Positions 19,140 to 28,873 of a stretch of 64,000 nt of DNA are shown piece by piece; within the stretch, counting starts at the first letter, position 1, and the number at the start of each line of letters is the position of its first letter. Source of the stretch: Aeromonas caviae (GTDB lineage Bacteria; Pseudomonadota; Gammaproteobacteria; Enterobacterales; Aeromonadaceae); NCBI RefSeq assembly GCF_000819785.1, contig NZ_CDBK01000003.1, positions 43,711 through 107,710 of the forward strand. The letters are read 5' to 3'. The position numbers and the translations under genes were made by a program. Below the pieces are notes generated by a model, which was not told the origin of the DNA, did no database searches, and was given only the letters and a program-made list of their open reading frames with translations.

Positions 19140-20411
19140 ATGGCAACCATCATCATCATCGGGGCAGGGTTGGGGGGCATGTCGGCCGCCTACGAGCTCA
19201 AGGCCGAACTCGGCAAGCAGCACGACGTCATCCTGGTGAACGACAAACCCGACTTTGAATTCAACCCTTCGAACCCGTGGATTGCGGTCCGGTGGCGAGA
19301 GCGCAAGGATATCTCCCTCCCCATAGAGCCTCATGTGAAGAAGAAGGGGATCCGCTTCATCCACGCCGCCCTGACCGGGTTGCAACCCCTCGAACAGCAG
19401 ATCCGCCTCTCCGATGGCCAGCACCTGCACTACGACTTTCTGGTGCTCTGCACCGGCCCCGCACTCGCCTTTGAAGAGGTGCAGGGAGCAGGCCCGACGG
19501 CGGGCGGCACCGCCAGCGTCTGCACCCTCTCCCACGCAGAGGAGTGCCTGCACAGTGTCAACGGGCTGCTCGACGAACCGGGTCCGGTGATCGTCGGTGC
19601 CATGCCCGGCGCCTCCTGCTTCGGCCCGGCCTACGAATACGCCTTCATCCTCGATCGTCACCTGCGCGACAAGAAGGTGAGAAAGAACGTGCCCATGACC
19701 TTCGTCACCAGCGAACCCTACATCGGTCACCTCGGCCTCAACGGCGTGGGGGATTCCAAGGGCATGCTGGAGAGCGAGCTGCGCATGCGCGACATGCAAT
19801 GGATCTGCAATGCCCGCACCGTGGCAGCCAGGGATGGGGTGATGACGGTGGAGGAGCTGGATGAAGATGGCAACGTCAAGCGCACCCACAGCCTCCCCTA
19901 CAAGCATGCCATGATGCTGCCCGCCTTCGCCGGCATCAGCCCCCTGCGGGGCCTCGAGGGGCTGGTCAATCCCCGCGGGTTCGTCATCGTCGACGAACAC
20001 CAGCGCAACCCTGTCTTCCCGCAGATTTACGCCGCCGGGGTCTGCATCGCCATCCCGCCCCAGCACAAGACGCCGGTACCGACCGGGGTGCCCAAGACCG
20101 GCTACATGATCGAGGCCATGGTGCGCACCTTAAGCCACAACATCAAGGCGGAGCTGGACGGCCAACCCCCGGTCACCCGGGCGGTGTGGAATGCCATCTG
20201 TCTGGCGGACATGGGGGACACAGGGGCCGCCTTCGTGGCCATGCCGCAGATCCCGCCGCGTAACGTCGCCTGGTTCAAGAAAGGGAAGTGGGTCCACCTG
20301 GCCAAGATAGCGTTCGAGAAGTATTTCCTGCACAAGATGCAGGTGGGCGACACCGAACCCATCTATGAAAAACTGATGCTCAAATACCTGGGCATCGACA
20401 AGACCCGGTAA
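19140..20411 (+). CDS. sqr: Sulfide:quinone oxidoreductase
   Basis: 423-residue FAD enzyme of the disulfide oxidoreductase superfamily that oxidises sulfide to a persulfide or polysulfide and passes electrons to quinone at the inner membrane. The N-terminus has the FAD-binding GAGLGGMSAAYEL; SNPWIAVRWRERKDI and GVPKTGYMIEAM are characteristic of SQR. The three catalytic cysteines are all present: Cys128, Cys160 (PGASCFGPAYE) and Cys354 (WNAICLADMGD), matching Cys128/160/356 of the Acidithiobacillus enzyme. The start at 19140 has GGAGG upstream; the in-frame 19092 is rejected. The product persulfide would be the signal for the neighbouring regulator. Confidence 0.93.
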   Translation: MATIIIIGAGLGGMSAAYELKAELGKQHDVILVNDKPDFEFNPSNPWIAVRWRERKDISLPIEPHVKKKGIRFIHAALTGLQPLEQQIRLSDGQHLHYDFLVLCTGPALAFEEVQGAGPTAGGTASVCTLSHAEECLHSVNGLLDEPGPVIVGAMPGASCFGPAYEYAFILDRHLRDKKVRKNVPMTFVTSEPYIGHLGLNGVGDSKGMLESELRMRDMQWICNARTVAARDGVMTVEELDEDGNVKRTHSLPYKHAMMLPAFAGISPLRGLEGLVNPRGFVIVDEHQRNPVFPQIYAAGVCIAIPPQHKTPVPTGVPKTGYMIEAMVRTLSHNIKAELDGQPPVTRAVWNAICLADMGDTGAAFVAMPQIPPRNVAWFKKGKWVHLAKIAFEKYFLHKMQVGDTEPIYEKLMLKYLGIDKTR

Positions 20412-20426
20412 CCCCCCAAGGACCCG

Positions 20427-20477
20427 CCGGTGAAGGGAAGAGGGCTCCCTTCACCGGTGCTTTCATCTCTTTTTTAT
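20427..20477 (+). terminator. Terminator of the sqr transcript
   Basis: Eleven-bp stem CCGGTGAAGGG / CCCTTCACCGG with a nine-base loop; a T-rich tail including six T follows after a short gap. Confidence 0.8.
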
Positions 20478-20782
20478 TATGTTTCAATATGTTGCTATCA
20501 ATGGTTCGGGGTTTACCCAGGCCGCCGTATCGGCTACCATGTCGCCTCTTTATCACTAGCGGAGACCATCGGTGGGCAACTCATCAAGTGACAGACGCAC
20601 GCCGACCCTCGTCGTCGGCACCCTGGTCGCGAGCTAGCCGCAGGTTATTCTCTGCCGCGACTCGCCACCCTGCGAGAAGTGGATCCCTCTTTTCCCCGCT
20701 TTTCACACTTGACGTCAGGTGACGCGGACTCATCCCCCGACACCTTGCCTGCATAGTTTCTGCTTCCCAAAAGGAGGCTGCT
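20478..20782 (+). other. Leader region of the MgtC locus
   Basis: About 300 bp without a convincing gene. A 77-codon frame at 20489 has no ribosome site and unlikely composition. The central part can fold (separate entry). ATGTTTCAATATGTTGC at about 20479-20495 loosely resembles a PhoP-type direct repeat but has the wrong spacing. Confidence 0.5.
20556..20637 (+). ncRNA. Candidate structured 5' leader (possible ion-responsive element)
   Basis: Nested complementary segments: CTAGC (20556-20560) with GCTAG (20633-20637); GACCA (20564-20568) with TGGTC (20624-20628); GGTG (20571-20574) with CACC (20619-20622); and an inner hairpin CCGAC / GTCGG (20602-20618). It lies about 145 bp before the first gene of an MgtC locus, where magnesium-responsive leaders are known in enteric bacteria. 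I could not match it to the M-box or to any other riboswitch consensus. Confidence 0.4.
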
Positions 20783-21157
20783 ATGCGCTTGATTTCAAAC
20801 AACCCTGTCGCTGACAAATCCCCTTCCCTGCTGAGCAGACTGGGACGGGGCCTGCGACCACTCTGGCAACGTGGCAGACGGCGTCAGCACCTCTATCGGC
20901 TGCACATCCGCTGCGAAGACAGAGCCGACATGGAGCAGGTGCTGGCGGCGGTGAGCCACACCCTGCAACCGGCCGGACTCAGTCCTCTGCAGTCCATGCA
21001 GCCCGGGCGCGGTGAAGGCCGCGTGCTGGTGCTGAGCCTCTACTGCACGCCGCCCCAGCGCCGCTACCTGGTGCAGTTCATCCACCAGGTCGGGGCTATC
21101 CACCCGGTACGCTGGGAACTGCGCCCCCGCGCCGGGGACGACGCCACCAGGCATTGA
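20783..21157 (+). CDS. Free-standing MgtC-C-terminal-like (ACT-like) domain protein
   Basis: 124 residues, probably soluble: an Arg-rich N-terminus (about 20-36) is followed by one domain starting YRLHIRCEDRADMEQVL and ending VGAIHPVRWELRP. This pattern of alternating strands, a final HPVRW and a single Cys in the first strand resembles the cytosolic C-terminal domain of MgtC proteins. The next gene encodes an MgtC with its own such domain, so this may be a regulatory partner. Excellent ribosome site AAAGGAGG. The relationship is my reading of the sequence and not a confirmed family assignment. Confidence 0.62.
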   Translation: MRLISNNPVADKSPSLLSRLGRGLRPLWQRGRRRQHLYRLHIRCEDRADMEQVLAAVSHTLQPAGLSPLQSMQPGRGEGRVLVLSLYCTPPQRRYLVQFIHQVGAIHPVRWELRPRAGDDATRH

Positions 21158-21169
21158 CCCTCGAACGAG

Positions 21170-21203
21170 GCGAGGTCCTTCCCGGGCAACCGTGAAGGGC
21201 CTC
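21170..21203 (+). promoter_or_regulatory. Hairpin between the ACT-like gene and mgtC
   Basis: Ten-bp stem GAGGTCCTTC / GAAGGGCCTC (one G-U pair) with a loop of about 13 nt, in a 182-bp gap before mgtC. There is no T-run, so it is not a standard terminator; it may tune mRNA stability or partial readthrough. Confidence 0.4.
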
Positions 21204-21339
21204 TTCCCTGTTCTGCGCCATCCCGCCCCGTCAGGAGGCGGGTCGCGCCCTTGCATTCACCACGATGTCGACCTTGCCCCCCGTCTCTCACGCAACCCGG
21301 GGGCGAAGGCTGGTCGGCATCCCCAGAAGGAGACCCTTC

Positions 21340-22068
21340 ATGAGAATGTGGCAACAACTCGATTTTCTCGCCCTGCTCGACACCCTGTCCAGCCTGCTGC
21401 TCGCCTTCGTGCTGGGCAGCCTGGTCGGCCTCGAGCGCCAGTACCGCCAGCGCACCGCCGGCCTTCGCACCAACGTGCTGGTCGCCGTGGGGGCGGCCCT
21501 GTTCGTCAACCTGGCCCAGCGCATCTATGACCTGCATGGTGGCAGTTACGGGGTCCTCCACGTGGTGGCCTACATCGTCTCCGGCATCGGTTTTCTCGGC
21601 GCTGGCGTCATCATGCGCGAGTCCGGCAACATCCGGGGCATCAACACAGCGGCCACCCTGTGGGGCGTGGCCGCGGTCGGGGCCGCCTGCGGCGCCGGGT
21701 TCGCCCTGGAGGCCATCCTCGGCGCCCTCTTCGTGCTGGCCGCCAACACCCTGCTGCGCCCCCTGGTCAACCAGATAAACCGTGACCCGGTGGACAACAT
21801 GGACACCGAAGTGACCTATCACGTGACCGCTCTCATCGGCCGCGCTCACCAGAAGGAGGTACTGCCCTGGCTCGAGCAGATGCTGGAGCAGGCCCACTAC
21901 CCCCTGAGCGAGCTCGACATCACCCCCTTCGGCGATCAGGATCTCGAGATCTCGGCGGCGCTGCTCGCCACCGCCATCGATGGCACCAAGCTCGATGCCC
22001 TGATGAACACGCTCGGGGAGCACCCTCACATCAAGCAGATCTTCTGGCGGGCCAGCATCACCGATTGA
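21340..22068 (+). CDS. mgtC: MgtC/SapB-family membrane protein
   Basis: 242 residues. The first 150 hold about five transmembrane helices with the family signature GSLVGLERQYRQRTAGLRTN, GIGFLGAGVIMRE and GINTAATLW; the rest is a cytosolic ACT-like domain (YHVTALIGRAHQKE ... PHIKQIFW). Members help bacteria survive low magnesium and acid stress and in Salmonella inhibit the F-ATPase; others are simple housekeeping proteins. The start at 21340 has AGAAGGAGA upstream; the in-frame 21265 is rejected. A strong shared terminator follows. Confidence 0.9.
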   Translation: MRMWQQLDFLALLDTLSSLLLAFVLGSLVGLERQYRQRTAGLRTNVLVAVGAALFVNLAQRIYDLHGGSYGVLHVVAYIVSGIGFLGAGVIMRESGNIRGINTAATLWGVAAVGAACGAGFALEAILGALFVLAANTLLRPLVNQINRDPVDNMDTEVTYHVTALIGRAHQKEVLPWLEQMLEQAHYPLSELDITPFGDQDLEISAALLATAIDGTKLDALMNTLGEHPHIKQIFWRASITD

Positions 22069-22091
22069 CGCCCTCATACCAGACGCAGCAC

Positions 22092-22123
22092 AAAAAGCCC
22101 CGCCGGATCCGGCGGGGCTTTTT
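22092..22123. terminator. Bidirectional terminator, mgtC / scrR
   Basis: Near-perfect palindrome AAAAAGCCCCGCCGGATC / CGGCGGGGCTTTTT between convergent genes. Confidence 0.92.
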
Positions 22124-22146
22124 CACAGGAAAGGGAAGCCGTGTGC

Positions 22147-23157
22147 CTAACGGCGGCTGCGCCAGCGCACCCTGGGGTTAATGACCTGGGCGGTCTGGGC
22201 TGGGGGATTGCCCGCGATGAGTTGCTGCATCATCTCGAAGGCGGCCCGGGCCAGGGCCGGGCAATCCTGGGCCACGGAATCGATGCGCATGGGGATGCAG
22301 TCGAGCAGATCGTGATCGTCGAACGTACACAGGCGCATGCCGGTCTCCATCAGGCCCGCCTCGTTGAGGTAGCGCAGCACCCCCTCCAGCAGGGTGAAAG
22401 AGGCGGTAAACAGCCCCTTGGGCGGCGCCCCGAGTTCGTCCACCAGCTCAGACATCAGCTGATAACCCGAGCTCGGCTGGTAGTCACGGTGGCGGACCCG
22501 GTCTGAAGTGGCCTCCAGCCCGGCCCGGTGCAACCCGAGCTCGTAACCCGCCAGCCGGTGGCGGCTGGGGGAGAGATCCAGCAGACCGCCGAAGTAGTAG
22601 ATCTCCTCCCCGCAATCCTCGGCCATATCCTGCACCAGCTCGGCGGTAGCCTTGCAGGCGTCCGAGATCACCATGGGCAGGCGCGACTCACCGATGTGGC
22701 GGTCGAGCTGCACCACCGGCAAGCGGTCGTGGATACGGGCATAGATGTCGTCACTGTGGCCGCTGGAGGCGACGATGAGGCCATCCACCTGACGGCTGAT
22801 GAGGTTGTCCACCACCCGCTGCTCCAGGGTGGGGTCATCCTCGGAGCAGGCGATGAGCAGCTGGAGGCCCGCCTCCCGACAGCGGGCCTCCAGGGCACGG
22901 GCGATGCTGGCGAAGCCGAAGTTGGTGAGGTCGGGGATCACCAGCCCCCAGGTGTAGCTGCGCACCTCCCGCAGGGAGCGGGCGTGGATGCTCGGCTGAT
23001 AGTGGCACTCGTCCGCCACCGCCTGGATCCGCTTGCGGGTATCGTCGGCGATGCGGTATTCCGCACTCTTGCCGTTGAGCACCAGGCTGGCGGTGGCCTT
23101 GGAGACCCCCGCAAGCGTGGCTATCTGGGCAATCGTGATCCGTTTCTTCTTCTCCAC
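22147..23157 (-). CDS. scrR: LacI-family sucrose operon repressor
   Basis: 336-residue repressor with an N-terminal helix-turn-helix (ITIAQIATLAGVSKATASLVLNG) of the LacI/FruR branch and a periplasmic-binding-like sensor domain. It closes the scr operon and should bind the three copies of an AGCTAAACCG-type palindrome near scrY and scrK; fructose or fructose-1-phosphate is the usual inducer in ScrR systems. The start is a GTG at 23157 with GGGAGG seven bases upstream; the upstream in-frame TTG at 23172 lacks a ribosome site. Confidence 0.88.
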   Translation of the reverse strand: MEKKKRITIAQIATLAGVSKATASLVLNGKSAEYRIADDTRKRIQAVADECHYQPSIHARSLREVRSYTWGLVIPDLTNFGFASIARALEARCREAGLQLLIACSEDDPTLEQRVVDNLISRQVDGLIVASSGHSDDIYARIHDRLPVVQLDRHIGESRLPMVISDACKATAELVQDMAEDCGEEIYYFGGLLDLSPSRHRLAGYELGLHRAGLEATSDRVRHRDYQPSSGYQLMSELVDELGAPPKGLFTASFTLLEGVLRYLNEAGLMETGMRLCTFDDHDLLDCIPMRIDSVAQDCPALARAAFEMMQQLIAGNPPAQTAQVINPRVRWRSRR

Positions 23158-23184
23158 CTGACCTCCCGGCAAACTGACACCGGG

Positions 23185-24600
23185 CTATTGTACTAGGCAG
23201 GTCGCCAGCGGCCAGTGATCGAGACAAATTTTGCTGCCATCACCACCGCAACGTGCGGAAAGTACTGGGTTTTCGCCGGGGAAGTAACGGGTCGACAAGC
23301 TCTGGCGCCCGCCATCGACGAAGCACTCCAGGCTGGAGCGATCACACAAGACGGTGATCTTGCCCCCAAGCCAGGGGGCGCTTCGCTCCTCCCACTCCCC
23401 GCTCTGCCAGTTCTGGCGCCGCAGCACAAGACGCCCCGGCTGCCACACCAGCTCGACCACGGCCCCGAACCCGAGGCGCCCTTCACCGCACAGCGCCAGA
23501 TCGAGCCAGGCCGAGTCGATGGCCAGGGCAGGCAGCTCGTCCGGCGCCCCCTCGAAGCGGGTCTGCTCCCCTTTCAGGGCGCCCAACTCTGCCACCGGCC
23601 GCTGGCAGAGCCACTCATCCTGCCAGAACAGCTCCCGCGGGCAGCTCATCTGGTGGATCCAGCCGTGCTCGAGAGTGGGCTGGCTCATCTCGTTCTCCTC
23701 CGGCAAGCCCAGCCAGCCGAACAGCAGGCGCCGCCCTTGGTTGTCCTGAGTGGTCTGCGGCGCATAGAACTCGAAGCCCCTGTCCAACTCGTGGAAAACC
23801 CCGTGGGCGAAATGCTCGCCGTCGAAGTCACCCGCCAGCCAGCCGCACTGGTAGAGGTTGCGATAATCCTCTCCCTGCGGGGCAATCCCCTGCGGGCAGC
23901 TGATCAGCACATGGCGATCTCCCAGGGGGAAGAGGTCCGGACACTCCCACATGTAGCCAAACTCCCCGAGACCGCCGCGCCCGCTGCCGGCGATGGGGCC
24001 CACCAGCGTCCAGACATCCAGGGTGTCACCGCGATAGAGCAGCACCTCACCCCGATCGTCCAGGGTGCGGGCCCCCAGCACCATCAGCCACTGCCGACCG
24101 TCGTGCCACACCTTGGGGTCGCGCACATGGCCGCTGTAGCCTGCGGGCAGGTCCAGCACGGGTCCCAGCTTGGCAAAGCCCCCCGCACCGTCGGCGTGGG
24201 CCAGACACTGATAGGCGGTGCGGCCGCCATCCGGGTATTTGACGTTGCCGGTATAGACGAGGGTCAGACGCCCCTGCTCGTCGCTCACCGCCGAGCCCGA
24301 ATAGCAGCCGTGGCTCTCATAGGGCTCGGTGGGCAAGAGCGCCACCGGCTCGTGCTGCCAGTGCAACAGATCGGTGGAGGTGACGTGGCCCCAGCCCTTG
24401 TTGCGATGCTCGCAGCCGAGCGGGTTCCACTGGTAGAAGAGGTGATAGCGCCCGTCGTGCTCGATGAAACCGTTGGGGTCGTTGAGCAGCCCCACCGGGG
24501 CTGCCAGGTGCCAGCGGGGCCGATGGGGATCGGACGCCGCCTTGAGCTGTCCGGCCAGCAGGGACCGGACAATCTGGTTGAGGAATTGGGTTTCCTTCAT
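23185..24600 (-). CDS. scrB: Sucrose-6-phosphate hydrolase
   Basis: 471-residue GH32 enzyme that splits intracellular sucrose-6-phosphate into glucose-6-phosphate and fructose. The three catalytic-site motifs are present: LLNDPNG (nucleophile Asp), RDPKVW (transition-state Asp) and WECPDLF (acid/base Glu). The C-terminal beta-sandwich contains the typical DRSSLECFVDGG. The ATG overlaps the scrA stop by one base (TGATG). Length agrees with enteric ScrB. Confidence 0.95.
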   Translation of the reverse strand: MKETQFLNQIVRSLLAGQLKAASDPHRPRWHLAAPVGLLNDPNGFIEHDGRYHLFYQWNPLGCEHRNKGWGHVTSTDLLHWQHEPVALLPTEPYESHGCYSGSAVSDEQGRLTLVYTGNVKYPDGGRTAYQCLAHADGAGGFAKLGPVLDLPAGYSGHVRDPKVWHDGRQWLMVLGARTLDDRGEVLLYRGDTLDVWTLVGPIAGSGRGGLGEFGYMWECPDLFPLGDRHVLISCPQGIAPQGEDYRNLYQCGWLAGDFDGEHFAHGVFHELDRGFEFYAPQTTQDNQGRRLLFGWLGLPEENEMSQPTLEHGWIHQMSCPRELFWQDEWLCQRPVAELGALKGEQTRFEGAPDELPALAIDSAWLDLALCGEGRLGFGAVVELVWQPGRLVLRRQNWQSGEWEERSAPWLGGKITVLCDRSSLECFVDGGRQSLSTRYFPGENPVLSARCGGDGSKICLDHWPLATCLVQ

Positions 24601-25964
24601 CACTCCACCTTGTACTTGAGCAGGTAGGAGGCGACGAAAGCGGCGCCAAAGGCGATCACCAGACCGATGACGTAGTGGATGAGACTCATGGGCTGGACGA
24701 TGGCCATGCCCGGGATGCCGGTCAGGCCCACCGCCGTCATGCCGACCTTGGCCGCCACCACGTAGGCGCCGCCGCAGGCCCCGCCGAACAGACCGGCCAG
24801 GAAGGGCTTGATGTAGCGCAGGTTGACCCCGAAGATTGCCGCCTCGGTGATGCCGAGCAGGCAGGACATGGCCGCCGGCACCGTGATGGCCTTGATCTTC
24901 ACGTCCCGGGTCTTGAAGTAGACCGCGAGGCAAGCCCCACCCTGGGCCACGTTGGCCATGGCCCAGATGGGCAGCAGGAAGTTGACGCCGATGGCAGGGT
25001 TGGCCAGCAGCCCCGCCTCGATGGCGTGGAAGCTGTGGTGGATGCCGGTGATGACGATAAGGGAATAAGTCCCGCCAAACACCAGACCCGCCAGCCAGCC
25101 TGCCTGCTCATAGAGGGCGCTCAGACCGAACGAGATGCCATCCCCCAGCACCCGCCCGGCGGGGCCGATGAAGAGCAGCGCCACGAAGCCGGTGATGATG
25201 ACGGTCAAAAACGGGGTGAGGATGAGATCCAGGGCGTCAGGGATGCGCTTGCGCAGCTGCTTCTCCAGGTGGGACATGAACCAGACCGCCAGGAGCACCG
25301 GGAAGACGGTGCCCTGGTAGCCGATCATGGCGACATCCAGGCCGAAGAAATCCATGGTCTTGAAACCCCCGGCCACGCCCCAGGCGTTGGTCAGGGCCGG
25401 GTGGGTGAGAATGCCCCCCAGCGTCGCCCCCAGATAGGGGTTGCCGCCGAATTCGCGCGCCGCCGTAAAACCGATGAGGATCGGCAGGATGATGAAGGCT
25501 GCCGAGCTGAACATGTCGAGCATGACGAACAGGGCGCTGTCGGCGTTGACCCAGCCGTAGGTGCGCACCATGCCGAGCAGCCCCATCAGCAGGCCGGAGG
25601 CGACGATGGCCGGAATGATGGGCACGAAGATGTTGGAGAGGGTCCGCGCCAGACGCTGGGCCACGTTGAGCTTGGCCGTCGCCATGTCGGTCAGCTCCGC
25701 CTTGCTGGCGGTGCCGGTCCCGGTCAGCGCCACGAACTCCGCATAGACCTTGTTGACCAGGCCGGTGCCGAAAATGACCTGGATCTGGCCGGCGTTGCTG
25801 AAGCACCCCTTGACCCCCTCCAGCTTGTCGATGGCGGCCTTGTTCACCTTGCTGTCGTCCGCCAGCACCAGCCGCAGCCGGGTGGCGCAGTGGGCGGCGC
25901 TGACGATGTTCTCCTTGCCCCCGAGCAGGGGCACCAGATCCTGGGCTATCGCACTGATATTCAT
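24600..25964 (-). CDS. scrA: Sucrose-specific PTS enzyme IIBC
   Basis: 454-residue permease that imports and phosphorylates sucrose. The IIB domain (1-90) has the phosphorylation Cys in SAAHCATRLRLVL; the IIC domain (about 105-454) contains ten or so membrane segments and the GITEAAIFGVNL motif. There is no IIA domain, so phosphate comes from a glucose-type IIA encoded elsewhere, as in enteric ScrA. Start at 25964 has AGAGGAAG upstream; the in-frame 25988 is rejected. Confidence 0.95.
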   Translation of the reverse strand: MNISAIAQDLVPLLGGKENIVSAAHCATRLRLVLADDSKVNKAAIDKLEGVKGCFSNAGQIQVIFGTGLVNKVYAEFVALTGTGTASKAELTDMATAKLNVAQRLARTLSNIFVPIIPAIVASGLLMGLLGMVRTYGWVNADSALFVMLDMFSSAAFIILPILIGFTAAREFGGNPYLGATLGGILTHPALTNAWGVAGGFKTMDFFGLDVAMIGYQGTVFPVLLAVWFMSHLEKQLRKRIPDALDLILTPFLTVIITGFVALLFIGPAGRVLGDGISFGLSALYEQAGWLAGLVFGGTYSLIVITGIHHSFHAIEAGLLANPAIGVNFLLPIWAMANVAQGGACLAVYFKTRDVKIKAITVPAAMSCLLGITEAAIFGVNLRYIKPFLAGLFGGACGGAYVVAAKVGMTAVGLTGIPGMAIVQPMSLIHYVIGLVIAFGAAFVASYLLKYKVE

Positions 25965-25980
25965 ATTCTTCCTCTTATGA

Positions 25981-25997
25981 CCCGCCACGCTGGCGGG
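25981..25997 (-). other. Hairpin between scrK and scrA
   Basis: CCCGCCA / TGGCGGG with a 3-nt loop in the 83-bp gap. It lacks a T-run and probably acts in mRNA processing or partial termination. Confidence 0.5.
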
Positions 25998-26047
25998 CCC
26001 TTGTCACATGAGAGTAGGGGCTGTCGAGCCGGGCTTCTAGCCGCAGA

Positions 26048-26983
26048 TCAACAGCCGTCTGCGCCTGATCGCAAAAATTCATCCAGCCGGGTGCGGGTCG
26101 GCAGTGCCGTCATCGCCCCCTTGGCGGTGGTGGCGAGCGCCCCGCAGCCGTGGGCCTGGGCCAGAATGGCGGGCAGCTCGGCCAGCGTCGGCAGCGAGGT
26201 CCGTTCGGCCAAGGCCGCCAGCAGTCCGGCGACGAAGGCATCCCCCGCCCCCGTGGTATCGAGTGGCGTCACTTTGGGCCCCACCCACTCCAGCAACTCG
26301 CCACCCAGACGGGCCACCACGCCCCCCGCTCCCCGGGTCACCAGCACCAGTGCCGGGCCTGAAAGAGTGGCAAGCCCCGCGGCCAGGTCGTCCAGACCGC
26401 TCAGCAGTTGCAGCTCCTCCACCGAGAGCTTGACCACGTCTGCAAGGGCCATGGCCTCGCGCACCACGGGCAGCATCTCGGCAGGGTTGCCCCACACCTC
26501 TGGCCTCAGGTTGGGGTCGAAGCAGACCCGCCCCCCGACGGCCCGGATGGTCGCCATGGCTTGCAGGCAACTGCTGCGCACCGGCTCGTTGGCGAGCGCA
26601 ATGGAGCAGGTCAGCAGCCACTGCCCGGCCTGGAAGACCGGCAGATCGGCGGGGCTCAGGAACTGATCGGCGCTCGGGCGCACCATGAAGGTGAAGCTGC
26701 GCTCCCCCGCCTCATCGAGATCCACCAGCACCGTGCTGGTGCGATGGGCCGGATCCTGGATCAGGTGGCGAATGTCGACCCCCTCCCTGGCCAGGGTCTC
26801 CCCCATGAAGCGGCCGAAGGGATCCGCGCCAACCCGGCCGATGAAGGCCGACTCCCCGCCGAGCCGGGCAACGCCCACCGCCACGTTGGCCGGTGCGCCA
26901 CCCGGACACTTGAGGTAGTGCTGCTCCCCTTCCGGGATCAAGTCCACTACCGCATCCCCCATTACCCACACACGATTCGTCAC
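26048..26983 (-). CDS. scrK: Fructokinase
   Basis: 311-residue PfkB-family kinase that phosphorylates the fructose released by ScrB. CPGGAPANVAVGVARLGG near the N-terminus and DTTGAGDAFVAGLL near the C-terminus (catalytic Asp in GAGD) are the two family signatures. I start at a GTG (26983) that begins TNRVWVMGDAVVDL, matching the ScrK N-terminus; the frame is open to an ATG at 27046, which would extend almost to the operator at 27051-27068 and is less likely, but the start is uncertain. Confidence 0.88.
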   Translation of the reverse strand: MTNRVWVMGDAVVDLIPEGEQHYLKCPGGAPANVAVGVARLGGESAFIGRVGADPFGRFMGETLAREGVDIRHLIQDPAHRTSTVLVDLDEAGERSFTFMVRPSADQFLSPADLPVFQAGQWLLTCSIALANEPVRSSCLQAMATIRAVGGRVCFDPNLRPEVWGNPAEMLPVVREAMALADVVKLSVEELQLLSGLDDLAAGLATLSGPALVLVTRGAGGVVARLGGELLEWVGPKVTPLDTTGAGDAFVAGLLAALAERTSLPTLAELPAILAQAHGCGALATTAKGAMTALPTRTRLDEFLRSGADGC

Positions 26984-27050
26984 CTTGTTGCTACTCCACT
27001 GCTGCACAGGATTTGCCGGGGTCAGCCCCGGGTTCTGGGTCCGCATTATC

Positions 27051-27068
27051 AGCTAAACCGTTTTAGCT
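27051..27068. promoter_or_regulatory. ScrR-type operator before scrK
   Basis: AGCTAAACCGTTTTAGCT, an 18-bp palindrome closely matching two copies upstream of scrY. LacI/FruR-family proteins bind such AT-flanked CG-centred dyads. Confidence 0.8.
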
Positions 27069-27118
27069 AACCAACAGATCCCGGGGCCGCCTGCCATTTT
27101 TGTGATCGGGATAACGAA

Positions 27119-28717
<1,599 letters not shown>

Positions 28718-28825
28718 GGAGTGTGAGCGGGATAACATTTGTACAGGGGGAATTGGTGGAAGTTGTGAGGAGGATCCCTCATCGGGATCCACTCAATAAG
28801 GGGGGATCCAGGCCAGATGGCGGGC

Positions 28826-28855
28826 AAAAAAAAGCCGGCACATCCGTGCCGGCTT
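28826..28855 (-). terminator. Terminator of dnaJ
   Basis: Ten-bp stem AAGCCGGCAC / GTGCCGGCTT, ATCC loop, and a run of eight T on the minus strand. Confidence 0.92.
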
Positions 28856-28873
28856 GGGTAACGCGGGTCGCGT

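Noticed and set aside
20479..20495. PhoP box
   Set aside because: The two TGTTT-like halves are 10 bp apart instead of 11 and the second is degenerate.
20556..20637. M-box, yybP-ykoY or c-di-GMP riboswitch
   Set aside because: None of the conserved core sequences of these classes is present; only the ability to fold supports a structured element.
20489..20722. Proline-containing leader peptide before the MgtC locus
   Set aside because: In Salmonella mgtC and mgtA leaders have short Pro-rich peptides, but this 77-codon frame lacks a ribosome site and its prolines are not clustered as in those.
24675..26666. 663-codon open frame on the + strand
   Set aside because: Antisense to scrA and scrK, no ribosome site and unusual composition; a by-product of high GC content.
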